Below, one piece after another: positions 36,175 through 51,480 of a stretch of 64,000 nt of DNA. Made by a program: the position numbers and the translations under genes. Origin of the DNA: Niebla homalea (Eukaryota > Ascomycota > Lecanoromycetes > Lecanorales > Ramalinaceae); contig JAHGAU010000005.1 in NCBI GenBank assembly GCA_019925105.1, positions 682,001 to 746,000 on the forward strand, read 5' to 3'. The first letter of the stretch is position 1, and every line of letters begins with the position of its first letter. The notes under the pieces were generated by a model, which was not told where the DNA came from, did not search any database, and was given only the letters and a program-made list of their open reading frames with translations.

Positions 36175-38859
36175 AATATTATTAAAAGAAAAAAGGTTAT
36201 TACTTATAGTAACGTTTACCTTAATATATTAATATAAATATTAATGCTTAATAATATATTATATTCTTTATATCTTATATTTTTATGTTAAAATTTTATT
36301 TAATTTTACGGGGGCGGCCGCGATTACGTTTAAGACGGAGCGTATAAAGAGTATTAATAAACGATAAGGGTGCTGTTTCAGTAGGTATCGGTGGTCGCGA
36401 TAAAGTAAATCTGCCACGGCGGGTGGTAATAACGTTATCGAATTCGGGATACGCAGTATAGAATTTATATAGTAAGTTTAAATATAACTTTAATAACGGA
36501 AGCTTGCTGTTATATTCTATACCTTAAGTAACCCATTTAATTAAATATCTGCCGTCCTTTTCCCTACGAATAATTCTTTTAATAGTATACTTTTTTTTAT
36601 TCTCGGAATCAGCTTTAAAAGTAAGCGGTGCGTTACGGTTAAGTTATTTATTAAAAGGGTCTTTTATTGGGTTATTAACTAGCTTTAATATACTGATTGA
36701 AATAACCAGTATTATTTTTATATTAACGGGTAATTCGAACTTATATATAAGGTAATTAATTTTCTTAATAATAATAAAAGGTCCGATATACTATTAATAT
36801 AGCTTATAATTTTTAATACTAAAGATATTATATTTATAATATAACTTTAAATAGATTAAATTATTAATACTAAATTAAATTAATTTATAACTTTAATTAT
36901 ACCGGAATTTAACTATTATTTATGTAAATTCCAGCGAGTTTTATGTTTCTTTACGATTCTATAATCGAAATACGTCGTACTTAGGAATTAAAGAGGTTAT
37001 TAAAAAATTTAAGGGATCGCGGATATTTATATTATAATAAATTTTATTCGGAATGAATTTAATTAATATTAACTTTAAATTATTTAGGATATTTTGGATA
37101 TATAAGATAATATTTATTTAACTATAATCCGGATACGTAGTTACGAAGTAACGTAATGTGATTTTAACCGTTTAATTAATTTTTTTTAACTAATTATTAA
37201 TCTAAAAGTAATATACGTTAAACGTAAAAATACGAGTATTTATTTCTTTAAATATAGATTTCTAAAATACGGAAATAAATTTACGATCTCTATTTAATAT
37301 AATATTAGAGGGAATTCCTTATCCTTATTTTATTAATTCGGTTAATAATAATTTTACTTAATTATTAACCTTAAATTTAATATTGCCGGGGAATAAGAGT
37401 ATCCGCTTAAAGAATTTATCGGTAACAATAAAAAGTATATCATAATTATATTAATTTAATAAAACGATAATAAAGTTTATATAAATTATATGGAAAATAA
37501 TTAACGGGCTTAAAATTAATTAAAGCGATTTATAAGATATATATTTCTTAATTTAATTTAAATTATACTTAAGGTAATATGCGATATATTTCCGTAATTA
37601 TTTACTTAACCTAAATAGATATACCGAGTTCGTTAATTTATCGTAAGATCGGTTAAAGTTATTATATAGTAAATTATTATATACTTATTAAAAGATTGCC
37701 CTTTTAAGTTTATTAAGTATATATAATCGTGGTAAATAATTGGCGGATTTTAAATTATAAATAAGGCCGTCCTTTAATATAAAGCGCAATTTAATTTTTA
37801 TATTTTATAAATTTAATTCTTCCTCGGTTATTAAGACTTTCTATAATCTTATTTATATTTTATCTTTTATATATTCTTTTTTGATTTACTTTTTAAATTT
37901 ATCTAAAATATAAATATAATAAAGAGTAATTAATTTACTATTATTTACGTTATTGAGAATTCTGATTTCTATAAATAAAGTTTACGTATCGTTAAGTAAT
38001 CGTAAGAGTACGTTGGGAACAATGTTCGCCGAACCCGACTTATAGCGTAATGAAATATCGAATATTAATAAATATTGTAACGTATAAATTAAGCAAAAAT
38101 TAAGCTTATTAATTACGGAGGTCTTTAAATTCATTTATTTAAAGATACCGATAATTACGTTATAATCCGTAAAGATTATATAGTTAAATTTATAATAATT
38201 CATTTTAATTAGGTATTTAATTTTACGTACGACCTAAACTATACCCGTAGTCTTTAACTCCGTAGGCCAATAATTTTTCTCGATTATATTTAAGCTTTTA
38301 TTAAGGAATATTATTGGTTATATTTTATTACGCGTAATTTTTAATAAATTACTGGTTTCCGTAATACTATAAGGTGACGGGTTATTCTTAATATAATATA
38401 TTATAACCGTAATACTTAGTTCCTTTAATACGTTAATGTCAGTGAATAAAGGCCGACTGGGATTATAATATATAAGAAACAACGGTTCTGAAAACACGTT
38501 TTTTAAATCCTTAAAAACACGGTCTTCTTCTTAGGTAGGTATAAACTTAATCTGAGATATCCTTTACTTACGGCGTAGACCCGTATACTCTAGATTTACT
38601 TTTCTTAAATTTATAATAAGGGAGGTTTTATATATTTAAAGTGGGGTAACGTGTTAAGTATAATTTTTTACTTTAATACGTAATTAATTTATAAGATTAA
38701 GGAAGACTTTAAGGTCTCTTAATAAGTTAAGAAATTTAAGGTTTTATATAGCCTTAATTTTATTATTAAGCGTAAATATCCTTAAAGAATCAACTTATTA
38801 ATTAAGGAGCTTAATCGTAAAATAATTAATAAATGATTTTATTGGCGAAAAATTTACGC

Positions 38860-39420
38860 GTTTATTTTTAAGAATCTAAAAGACTTAACATAGGTAAATA
38901 ATATGCTTTTTTAATAAATAACTGAAAATAATTATATTATTTATAAATATTCACGTAAAATCTTATATTAAACGTAATATATTATTTATTTACCTTTATA
39001 TATATAAAGGATTACCTTTAAAACTTATTAATATAACCGAAAATTCCTTTTAACCCTTATAAGAGATAATATAAAGTTTATATTAATCGGATTTACGTAT
39101 AAGAAATTAATAAAAATAACTACGGGTATTAATTACGGTAATATATTCGTAACTTATAATTAAAGAAATTATTTCTTATTACAATAATAGTAAGTATAAA
39201 TCGGAAATCGCAATTTCATTAAGTAATTAAATATTAATTATAATACGGTTTTTACGTCCGTTTGGGGTATCGCGTTAAACGATAAAAGTAAAATATAAAA
39301 ATTCCGTAAATTATATAAATTAATATAACTTACCCTTATTATATATTTTATCCAAAACTTAATTTATAACCTTTCGATCTTTACGTTTAATATTATGTAC
39401 TCTCTTAAATTTAATAATTA
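38860..39420 (-). pseudogene. RIP-degraded gypsy reverse transcriptase relic (D2)
   Basis: The complement of roughly 39,560-39,300 reads NIPENQYILINLRF and KGKLY, the segment just upstream of gypsy reverse transcriptase. It continues into IISLITSYEYITVIN, where this family has its catalytic palm. Stops are frequent. This gives the element its minus orientation. Edges are approximate. Confidence 0.65.
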
Positions 39421-42400
39421 TATTAAATCGAAGGTTAATAAGTATATATTGATTTTCTGGAATATTAACTATAATATTATTATTTTTAAAGATATTATTA
39501 AATTCTTTAATAATATTACTTAATTAAACTTACGTATTTCCGTTATATATATAAATCCTAACGTTATTAAGTAAAACCTATTTTTTATAATTATCGATTT
39601 ATAATAATTAATTTAAATAAGTCTTTAAATAATTAAAAGTTATAAAGATTATTCCGGAGAGTATAAAAATTAATATTATTATTACGGTAACTTTATAAAT
39701 CTATAATTTAAATTTTTAAGTTCTTTATCCGTAAGTAATAAATGGTATTAATGAACCTAGGACTATTATATAATAAGGTTACGGGGGTAAATTATATAAA
39801 ATTTTAAGTTTTATTTTACGTAATAGGTTAACCTTTTAATTAATATTATTTTTAATTTAAACGACCGATATTTTTAAGTTAATAATATATATAAATATAT
39901 TATTTTAGAATCCAAGATTATAAAACGGTATTAATTACGGTTTAAAGATGAAATCCCGGGACTTTAATAGTTCTTTTAAAGTCCTTTTTTTTTAATATAT
40001 AATTAATACTTATATTATATTATAAGCTAAAACTTAAGTTTATTGCTTTACGCGAATTATACGTTATAACTACGTTACTTCCTTTATAAAGGTAATTACT
40101 TTAATACTTATATTTTCATAAGTATTAATAATATATTTTTAATTACCGAAATTAATTATTATTTTATTAAGAGTTATAATATTAGTAGCGATTAAAATAT
40201 TAATAAATAGATTATATATTAAATAAATTTCGACCGCGATTTTTCTTAAGGTAAGTATTATATTCTTTTCCTTTAAGAAGAATAAGTTGAGTATTATAAA
40301 TTTATCGGTAATCAACTTAAAATTATTAACGTTTATAACCGGAATTAACTTAAATAATTTCTGGATTTTAAAATTTAAATCTGAAATTCAGGAGAATATA
40401 ATATTGCGATTAATAATCGTAATAAAGTACTTATTATTTATATAGAAGTTTACTACGGGTAAATTAAGGGTAAATTAGACTTTACCTATAGTATATTAAT
40501 ATGCCCTAAAGGTAAGGCTTATGGGGTATATATTCCTTATTATGGTGGAACTGATGATTATAGGTGATATACTGCTAATTTACTGGGCTTATATATATTA
40601 ATTATTAACGGACCGAATCCGTTAATTCAGCGGAGGAGCCTTAAGAATACTTAAGTTTACTCCTTTTAATTTCTAGCAATTATATTTAAGATAGGTAAAA
40701 AGTTTATTTTACAATAAGTATTTTAATATATATTTAATATACTAATAACGTATAGGGAATTAATATATAAAATATACCTTTTTTATAATAAGGTTGTTAT
40801 TATTCTAAGATTTTTCTGATTCCTTTTTATCGGATAATATATTCTCCTTTTCTTTATCCTTAGGTATAAAGGCTTAATTAACTTTTTATTTTATATAACG
40901 CGTTCAGTATTTAAAATCGGACCTTTTTCTTAAAGGCCTTAATTTTCTTTAGCTTAACGTTAATATTTTCTTCTATAATATTAAAAGTAATTATTACTAT
41001 CCTTTTTTTTAAAAGCGTATATCGTAAGCTTTATTTTATCTATATACTTAAAAGGATAACGTTAATAATTAAGAAGAAGGACCGGCTTCTGAATTTTCTA
41101 TAAAATTCCGATTACCTTAAAATAACATATCCGTTTTACGATTTTACGGATATATTTATGAAGGTATATAATGCTTAATAGCGTAGGCTTATTAGTTATA
41201 TTTGAATTTATTTATAAGTTTAAGGTAATTATTAATAGTAATGGTTATATTTAATAATCGTAAATCCCATTAAAATTCTAAGTTTAACCCGCCGTAAATA
41301 AACGTGAATTAATTTTGAATATTATTAAAATTCAATATACGTATAGTCCGTAAAATGGTCTACGTATATTCATAGGGCTCCCGATTTTAAAAAACATTAT
41401 TCATAATATACTTTTCGGTAACCAGAATATTTAAACCGACTTATTAAGGTAACTTAAATCTAATAATAATTTAAGAAGTCTATTTAATTAAACCGTCGTT
41501 ATATTTAATGAATCGTTTCTCGGTATTTAATAACTTTATAGTATACTATTTTAAAGCGGTATTTCTTAAGTATAATTATAGGTTATTCTATAGTAATTAT
41601 ATATTTATTATTTAAATAATATCCTTTAATCGATTAATAAAAATATATATATCCCAAAAAAAAATATATTTCCCGGAATGCTTAATTATAGGAGCTATAT
41701 CGGAGGATTTATTTTTATAAAAAGGATTGAAAAATCCGACGTTATTAGGATTAAAATTTATTAATCGGTTTAACTATAAGCCTCCTATTAATTATATTAC
41801 GTTATTAGGAAAAAAGAATAGATTATCGCCGGGATTATTTTATTACTGATTTTATATAGTAACGGGAATTAATTCTTAAATTATACCCCGTAATTATACT
41901 ATTTACTCTTCGGTAAAACCTGTTATTTTTAATTAATTAAGCGGATTAATAAATTAAGCGAAAATTGCTTTTTCAGTAAAAATACCTCTTATTTAATATG
42001 ATAAACCTGGGTTTAATAAACTAAAGTCTAATATATCAAATTTATTGGGCTCGGATTCCGGTTTAATACTTAAAGCCGGAAGGGAGCGTTATAGTATTAA
42101 TATTAATATAAAAGGTGAATTTAATGGCTACTATAATAATGGAAAACTATCTGGTAAAAGTAATAATCTCATAGTATTAAGTTTTTAAGGACTTTAACCG
42201 TATCGACGTAATTTAGACTTACCTAATTTCATTAAGGTCGATAACGATCTATATAGTAGTTATAACGATAATAGGGCGTTTTCGAAGTGTAGTAGATTAC
42301 GCTAAAGTATTAAAGGATCTGAAATCCAGTTTTCAGGAATTGGATTAAGAGAAGTAACAGGTTCTATAGTTTCGGAAGATTTTAACCGAAGTAATCTACC

Positions 42401-42797
42401 TACGGCAGGTATAGTTCTTAGGTTACTTGGTCGCTGGTTATTTTTAATTATCTAAGTGATTCTTTCCGAAGTTAAGTATGGGATAGCCGCGGTTATTAAG
42501 TTACCGGATTTTAACAGGGCGTTTAACTGGTAAACTAAAATAATAATACTGGAATCCGGTAATACTTAAGAAACCTATAATATATATATCTTCTCTATAA
42601 TGCCGTTTCTAGTTTTTCTTTAAAAATATTTAAAAGCAAATTAAAAACGGTATTCCAAAGGATATAAAGTTAATATTTTTGGTATTACTATAGGGGAAGT
42701 ATCCGTTATAGTTGGTAAACTGATACTTTAGTTTGTGTTAACGGATCTTACGATATACGTTGATATAATACTAATATAAGTAACTATTATTACTATT

Positions 42798-42943
42798 TAT
42801 TAATATATAAATTAAAAAGTATAATAATATATGAATAATAATTCTACCTAAAGGATAAAAGCATTATAAGGATGCTTATCCTCTACGTATAAAGGGTGTC
42901 CTATACCTATCAATGCTCCCATGTATGTATGCTGCACCTAATA
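42798..42943 (-). repeat. Right LTR of gypsy element D2
   Basis: 146 bp, partner of 36029-36174; followed at once by the duplication atcct. Confidence 0.88.
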
Positions 42944-43299
42944 ATCCTTAAAAATATGGTTTTTCTCTTAAATAAATATAAACTTAATCCGAGATATTTT
43001 TTATTTACGGCGTAAACCGGTATATTTTAGATTTACTTTTCTTAAATCTATAATAAAAATAGTTTTATATACTTAAAGCGGGGTAATATATTAAATATAA
43101 TTCTTTATTCCGGTATATAATTAATTTATAAAATTAAGGAAAACTTTAAGGTTTTTTAATAAATCGGGAAATTTAAGGTTTTATATAATTTTAATTTTAT
43201 TATTAAGTATAAATATTTTTAAAGAATTAATTTATTAATTAAGGAGCTTAATCGTAAAGTAATTAATAAATAATTTTATCGGCGAAAGGTTTACGCGTT

Positions 43300-43880
43300 T
43301 ATCTTTAAGAATCTAAAAAATTTAACGTAAATAAATAATATATTCCTTTAATAAATAATTAAAAATAATTATATTATTTATAAATATTTACGTAAAATCT
43401 TATATTAAACGTAATATATTATTTATTTATTTTTATATATATAGAGGATTACCTTTAATACTTATTAATATAATTAAAGATTCCTTTTAATTTTTATAAG
43501 AAATAATATAAAGTTTATATTAATTAAATTTATATATAAGAAATTAATAAAAATAACCGCGGGTATTAATTACGGTAATATATTTATAATTTATAATTAA
43601 AAAAATTATTTCTTATTATAATAATAATAAATATAAATTGGAAATTATAATTTTATTAAATAATTGAATATTAATTATAATATGGTTTTTATATCCGTTT
43701 AAGGTATCGCGTTAAACGATAAAAGTAAAGTATAAAAATTCCGTAAATTATATAAATTAATATAATTTACTTTTATTATATATTTTATTTAAAGCTTAAT
43801 TTATAACTTTTTAATCTTTATATTTAATATTATATATTTTTCCAAATTTAATAATTATATCGGATTAAAAATTAATAAAT
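43300..43880 (-). pseudogene. RIP-degraded gypsy reverse transcriptase relic (D1)
   Basis: Homologous to the D2 relic at 38860-39420 and more heavily mutated to A and T. Identified mainly by collinearity with D2. Confidence 0.6.
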
Positions 43881-46800
43881 ATATATTAATTTTCTGGAAT
43901 ATTAATTATAATACCGTTATTTTTAAAAATATTATTAAATTCTTTAATAATATTACTTAATTAAATTTACGTATCTTTATTATACGTATAAATCTTAACA
44001 CCGTTAAATAAAATTTATTTTTTATAATTATCGATTTATAATAATTAATTTAAGTAAGTTTTTAAATAATTAAAAGTTATAAAGATTATTCCGGAAAATA
44101 TAAGGATTAATATTATTATTATAATAGCTTTATAAATTTATAACTTAGATTTTTAAGTTTTTTATCCGTAAGTAATAAATAATATTATTAAACTTAAGAT
44201 TACTATATAATAAAATTATAAGGATAAGTTATATAAAATTCTAAATTTTACTTTATATAATAAGTTAACTTTTTAATTAATATTATTTTTAATTTAAACG
44301 ATTAATATTTTTAAGTTAACGATATACGTAAATATATTACCTTAGAATTTAAGATTATAAAATAATATTAATTACGGTTTAAAGATGAAATCCCGGGATT
44401 TCGGTAGTTCTTTTAAAGTTTTTTTTTTCTAATATATAATTAACACTTATACCGTATTATAAGCTAGGACTTAAATTTATTATTTTATATAAATTATATA
44501 TTATAATTATATTACTTTCTTTATAAAAGTAATTACTTTAATACTTATATTTTTATAAATATTAATAATATATTTTTAATTATTAAAATTAATTATTATT
44601 TTATTAAGAATTATAATATCGGTAGCGATTAAAATATTAATAAGTAAATTACGTATTAAATAAATTTTAACCGAGATTTTTCTTAAGGTAAATATCGTAT
44701 TTTTCTCCTTTAAAAAGAATAAATTAAGTATTATAAATTCATTAATAATTAATTTAAAATTATTAACGTTTATAACCGGAATTAACTTAAATGATTTTTA
44801 GATTTTAAAATTTAAATCTAGAATTTAAAAGAATATAATATTGCGATTAATAATTATAATAAGATACCCGTTATTTATATAAAAGTTTATTACGGGTAAA
44901 TTAAAGGTAAATTGGACTTTACCTATAATATATTAATATACCTTAAAAGCAAAGTTTATAAAGTATATATTCTTTATTATAATAAAGTTAATAATTATAA
45001 ATAATATATTATTAATTTATTAAGTTTATATATATTAATTATCGACGGATTAAATCCGTTAATTTAACGGAAAGGTCTTAAAAATACTTAAATTTACTCT
45101 TTCTGATTTTTAGCAATTATATTTAAAATAAGTAAAAAGTTTATTTCGCGATAAATACTTTAATACGTATTTAATATATTAATAACGTATAGGGAATAAA
45201 TATACGAAATATACCTTTTTTATAATAAAATCGTTATTATCTTAAAATCCTTTTAATTCCTTTTTATTAAATAACGTATTTTTTTCTTCTTTATCCTTAA
45301 ATATAAAAGCTTAATTAACTTTTTATTCTATACGGTACGTTCAATATTTAAAATCGGACCCTCTTCTTAAGGGCCCTGATTTTCTTTAGCTTAACGTTAA
45401 TATTTTCTTTTATAACGTTAAAAGTAATTACCGTTATTTTTTTTAAGGGTGTATATTATAAGCTTTATTCTATTTATACGCTTAAAAAAATAACGTTAAT
45501 AATTAAGAAAAAAGATTAACTTCTGAATTTTCTATGAAATTCCGGTTACTTTAAAATAACGTATCCGTTTTACGATTTTACGGATATATTTATAAAGGTA
45601 TATAATATTTAATAATATAAACTTATTAATTATATTTAAATTTATTTATAAGCTTAAAATAATTATTAATAATAATAATTATAATTAATAATTATAAATC
45701 CCGTTAAAATTCTAAGTTTAACCTATTATAAATAAACGTAAGTTAATTTTAAATATTATTAAAATTCAATATATATATAGCCCGTAAAATAATTTATATA
45801 TATTTATAAGGCTCCCGGTTCCGAAAGGCATTATTTATAATATACTTTTTGGTAATTAAAATATTTAAATTGATTTATTAAGGCGGCTTAAATTTAACGA
45901 TAATTTAAAAAGTTTATTTAATTAAACTATTATTATATTTAATAAGTTGTTTCTTGGTATTTAATAACTTTATAATATATTATTTAAGAGCGGTACTTCT
46001 TAAGTATAATTATAAATTATTCCATAATAATTATATATTTATTATTTAAGTAATATCCTTTAATTAATCAATAAAGATATATATATCCCGGAAAAAGATA
46101 TACTTCCCGGAATACTTAATTATAAAAGCTATATCGGAGGACTTATTTTTATAGAAAGGGTTAAAAAATCCGATATTACTGGGATTAAAATTTATTAATT
46201 AATTTAACTATAAGTTTCTTATTAATTATATTACGTTATTAAAAGGAAAAAATAAATTATTATTAAGATTATTTTACTATTAACTTTATATAATAACGGG
46301 AATTAATTCTTAAATTATACTTTATAATTATATTATTTATTTTTCAGTAAAATTTATTATTTTTAGTTAATTAAGTAAATTAATAAGTTAAGTAAAAATT
46401 GCTTCTTTAATAAAGGTACCTTTTATTTAATATAATAAATTTAGGTTTAATAAACTTAATTCTAATATATTAAATTTATTAAGCTTAAATTCCGGTTTAA
46501 TATTTAAAGCCGGAGGGGAGTATTATAATATTAACGTTAATATAAAAGGTGAATCTGGTGGCTACTATAAAGGTAAAAAACTATTTAATAAAAGTAATAG
46601 TTTTATAGTATTAAGTTTTTAAGGATTTTAACCGTATTAATATAATTTAAATTTATTTAACTTTATTAAGGTTAATAACAATCTATATAATAGTTATAAC
46701 GATAATAAAACGTTTTTAAAATATAATAAATTACGTTAAAATATTATAGGATTTAAAATCCAATTTTTAAGAATTAAATTAAAAAAAGTAATAAGTTTTA

Positions 46801-47287
46801 TAACTTCAGAAGATTTAAATTAAAATAATCTATTTACGGTAAGTATAGTTTTTAAATTGTTTAATCGTTAATTATTCTTAATTATTTAAGTAATTCTTTC
46901 TGAAGTTAAATAAAAGATTATTACGGTTATTAAGTCACCGAATTTTAATAAAGCGTTTAATTAATATATTAAAGTAATAATACTGGAATCCAGTAATACT
47001 TAAGAGGTTTATAATATATATATTTTCTCTATAATATTATTTTTAATCTTTCTTTAAAGGTATTTAAAAGTGAATTAAAAACGGTATTCTAGAGGATATA
47101 AGATTAATATTTTTAATATTATTATAGGGGAAGTATCCGTTATAGTTAATAAATTAATACTTTAATTTATATTAACGGATCTTGCGATATATATTAATAT
47201 AATATTAATATGAGTAGCTATTATTATTATTTATTAATATATAGACCAAAAAGTATAATAATATATAAATAATAATTCTATTTAAAT

Positions 47288-47621
47288 TGTTAGCAGCTAG
47301 CGCCATCTCTGCGCCGGCGCTATAGTGGTGCGCCATACTGCTGCGCCAAGGTAGGCCGTTAGGCCTTGGCAAAGGGCCTTAGTAAAGGGCCTTAGTATAC
47401 GTTATTTATAAGCCGTAACTTAATAGGCATAAAGCGGGGTAATTATTACTTTTACCTTAAGTAAAAACTATACCTTAATTCTTTCTAAGTTCTTTAAGAA
47501 TTAATCTTATTATTAATTTATTTATTAAAGTGGTACTTAAGTATCCAAACCGTAACGTTACGTCTTCTATATTTACCTTTATTAATCCTATTAACTTACC
47601 GCTAGCGGAGTTAGTTTAATA
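47288..47621 (+). repeat. 5' LTR of gypsy element C
   Basis: 334 bp starting TGTTAGCAGCTAGCG. Its left part is hardly mutated, whereas the same part of the 3' copy is fully RIP-converted. Confidence 0.9.
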
Positions 47622-49599
47622 TTCTAATTCTTCTTTTTTATTAAAAAGAAAACTTAATATTACTGTCGTAATAGATACTTAATTAACTTAATAAACCTTA
47701 AAATAAAAAAGCGATATTCGCTTTTTAATTAAAAACCTTTTTATTATAGTTAAATAAATTAAAGCGGCGGAGCATTATTATAATATTATAACTTAATAAA
47801 CTTAATTCTTAGAATTATAGTTTAAAGTTAACCGGCTTAAAACTAAAAACCGTACTTATTAAAAGTATATATCCAGCCGCGTTAATACGTAATACGAGGG
47901 TTTACGTTCCGGGACTTTCCTCCGCGTTAACCTTATTATAAATTTTTATGCCGACGGCGTACCGCTAACGGCCTTTATCCTACTTTATAAGGGTAAGTCT
48001 TTTTATCCGGAAAAACTTAAGCTATATTAAAATAAATCTAAGGGTAAGTATTAAATATGGTTTATTAACTTAAAGAAATAATTTATACTTTATCTTAAGT
48101 ACTTTTTTATTAAAAGAAAAAAGGTAATTTTTTATTTAAGGTTTATCTTTTATAAAATTTTTAATTTACCGGATAAGGAAATTAATAAAATAAATTATTA
48201 AAAGCTTAAGGATAAGCTTTTAGATTTAATAATTAATCCGGAAAACCGCCGGTTTACTTATTATAAATAATTTAAGGATATTAAGTAACGCTTTAATTAA
48301 AAAATAATATAGTTTTATAATACTTTAAAGATTATAAAAAAAAACTTATTATTATTATTAAATAAGTTTTATATTTATATATTCTTTATAAAGCTTTTAC
48401 CGGAGCTTAAAATTAAAATCCTTATAATTAATAGGATATTAAGAACTTAAGATAATATTATAACGGCGGCGATTATATAAGAAAATAACTTAAAGTATAT
48501 TATTAATAATAATTAAAAAGTTAATAAGGGTAAATCCCTTAAAAATAAGGTATTTAAACCTAGTTCCGACGGCTTAAAGCCGGCATATATTTTTATTAAA
48601 ACTGATTTTTACGATTAAAAGTATAAAATTATATTTAAAAACTTTAACGCCGCCCTTAAAGTAAATAAGAACGTTAAGTATTATATATATTACGGAAAAA
48701 ACTATTATATATCCGATTACTTTACCGTTTTATAAAATAAAATCTTAATAATAAGTATAAAATCTTATAAAAAAAATAATACATTAAAAAATAATAAAGC
48801 TCCGGCGGCGCCTTAAGGTCGGAGTTAATAAAGAGATAATTAAAGGTATATTTAGCTTTTATTATTAAGGGTTAAATAAGTTTTTAGGATAATCCTTAAT
48901 TATTAAATATATTAATTAATATTAAAGCTTAAATAAATTTAATTTTATAAGTATATACGGTTTAATAAGATTTATAATTAACCCCCGCCGTTTTATTATA
49001 AGCGGCTTTTTTTAATAATAAATAGATTTTTTATTATAATATTTATTAATTATAATATTATTTAATTAATAATTAAAAATAATAAAAATAATATAAGATA
49101 CTTTTTTACGTTATTAATTAAAAAGGTTTAAACGTGGTCCTTAATTTATTAACTTTATATATTTTATAAATAATAATCGATTTAGCGGCGGATAAATAAC
49201 GCTTTAAAGTTAATTTTTATAAGTTATAAATTAATAGTATTTATAACTTTAATTAAAGTTTAACGGAGACTAATAAGGTCTTTATAATCGTTTACGTTAA
49301 CGTAATGACGGAGTATTTAGAAGTATTATGAATCTTTTAAGGTAATTTAACGTATATAGGTATTATAAAAGACTTTATTAATTAAAGCGTTCCGAGGGAG
49401 TTAAGTAAATATATAGATATCTTTTCCAATAATATAGTTAATACCCTACCTAAATTAAAACAGGGGGATTACGTTATTAACTTAAATAATAAAGAGTTAC
49501 TATATAATCTTTTATATAACTTATCTTAAGTAAAGTTAACGGAACTCCGGCGGTATCTTAAGGATATTATAACCCGGGGTTAAATTCGTTATTTAACGT

Positions 49600-49985
49600 C
49601 GCCCGTAGGCGTTCCGATCCTTTTTATACTTAAAAAAGACGATAGCCTTCGTTTTTATATTAATTATTATGGGTTAAATATAATTATAATTAAAAATCGA
49701 TACTTATTACCCTTAATTACCGAGACCCTTAACCGGTTAAATAACTTTAAACGGTTTATTAAGTTAGACCTTAAGGATACTTATTATTAATTACGGATTA
49801 AGTCCGGTAATAAGTAAAAGACGGCGTTCCGTACGTATTACGGTTACTTTAAGTATCTCGTTATATTATTTAAGTTAATTAACGTTCCGATAACCTTTTA
49901 AGCTTATATTAATTATGCTTTTATTAACTTTATTAATATAACTTATATAATTTATTTAAACGATATTTTAATATTTAATAAGAAT
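49600..49985 (+). pseudogene. RIP-degraded gypsy reverse transcriptase relic (element C)
   Basis: Readable blocks in order are LFILKKDDSLRFYINYYG-like near 49620, RYLLPLITETLNRLNNF, FIKLDLKDTYY, KTAFRTYYGYFKYLV and IYLNDILIF at about 49950-49975. They match the gypsy palm and the YLDD catalytic loop, whose first Asp is now Asn. Stops occur at former Gln and Trp codons. Confidence 0.85.
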
Positions 49986-51169
49986 CCGGCGGATTATTAA
50001 CGTTATATTTAATAAGTCCTTAAGCGACTTTATTAATTTTAACTTTACGTTAACCTTAAGAAATATTAATTTAATATTATTTAAGTAAAGTTCTTAGGGT
50101 TTATTATTTCTATTAAAGGGATTTAGATAGATTAAGAATGTATTTAAATTATTAAGGATTAATTTACCTTAAAAATTTACCGGGAAGTATAAATCTTTTT
50201 AAGCTTTATAAATTTTTATTATTATTTTATTTATGAATATTTAAGGATAATTAAGTTTTTAATTAATTTACTTAAGGATAATAAGGAAGGGAAGAAGGTT
50301 AACCCGTTAAAGTGGAATAATACGGTTAATACGGTGTTCCGCCGGCTCCGCGAAATATTTATTAATATATTATTATTCCGCTATTTTGATTTAAAACGGA
50401 AAGTATAAGTAAAGACCGATATATTTAACTTTATTATCGTAGGTATTTTATTTTAATAGTTTAAAAAGGGTTATTAATACTTAATTACGTATTAATCCAG
50501 AAAAATAGCCTTTACTGAATAGAATTATAAGACGTATAATTAAGAGCTCCTTATTATTATTATAACGTTTAAGTAATAATAATATTATTTAAAAGGGAGC
50601 CTTAAAGCTATTTAAATATAAATAGATTATAATAACCTTTAAAGGTTTATAAAATAACCGGCGTTAAGCCTATATTAAGTTAAATAAGTTTTAAAACTTA
50701 TTAATTATAACTTTAAAATATTTTATCGTTAAAATAAAATAAACCCTATTAATCCTTTATTAAAACGTCCAGATTATAAAGGAATCTTACCTTTTAATAC
50801 TATTTTATTATTTATTTTATAGAATAAATTCGTATTTTAATCCGATAAATTAACGGAACGCCGGCGGACGGCAGTTATTAATTATTAATTACTATTTACT
50901 TTACGAGGTATTTAAGTTATTATTCCGCGAAAAAAGATTCGATAGCTATTTAAAGGGTTTTATAAAGAATCTAGGCCGATTAAGTTACTTATTAAGGATT
51001 TATAGGTTAACGATATATTTATATATAAGATTAAGGATAATAACGTAGCGTTAACGTATTCTTATTAAAGTCATAATAATACTTAGAAATTCAATCTTAA
51101 TAACTTTATTACCTATAAAAACCGTATATACGTCCCCCGGGATAAAGCGGTTAAAAAAAAGTTAATTAA

Positions 51170-51480
51170 TAAATATTATAATAACCCGCTAACGGGTTAC
51201 TTTAAAGCTGAAAAGACTTACGAGCTCCTAGCCCGTAAATATTATTAAAACGGTTTAAAAACTTAAGTTAATAATTATATTAAAACGTACGATATTTATT
51301 AAAGGATTAAGGCACCGCGTTACCGCCCTTACGGTAAACTTACTTTACTCTTTTAATTAACCGTACCCTAAAAAGAACTTAATATAGATTTTATTACCGG
51401 CTTACCCGTAAGTAAAATTAAGGGTAACGTTTATAATTTGATTTTAATAATCGTAAATAAATATATAAAGATATATAAAT
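51170..51480 (+). pseudogene. RIP-degraded gypsy integrase relic (element C)
   Basis: The plus strand reads NPLTGYFKAEKTYELLARKYY, here cited as KTYELLARKYY, the region of the integrase zinc finger. It is followed by APRYRPYGKLTLL and NIDFITGLPVSK, where the first catalytic Asp of the DDE core lies (DFITGLP). It is interrupted by stops. Confidence 0.8.

Larger units (their letters stand above)
36029..42943 (-). mobile_element. Complete Ty3/gypsy element D2 (minus strand), nested in D1
   Basis: LTRs of 146 bp each, 36029-36174 and 42798-42943, are flanked by the duplication atcct (36024-36028 and 42944-42948). Total 6,915 bp. The interior matches D1 in two collinear blocks: 36175-38510 to 33696-36023, and 38510-42797 to 42949-47231. 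The uninterrupted target (AAATCCTTAAAAA) is visible inside D2 near 38505, so D2 landed in D1 at that place. Its sequence keeps more G and C than the D1 blocks, consistent with later arrival or fewer RIP rounds. Confidence 0.92.
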
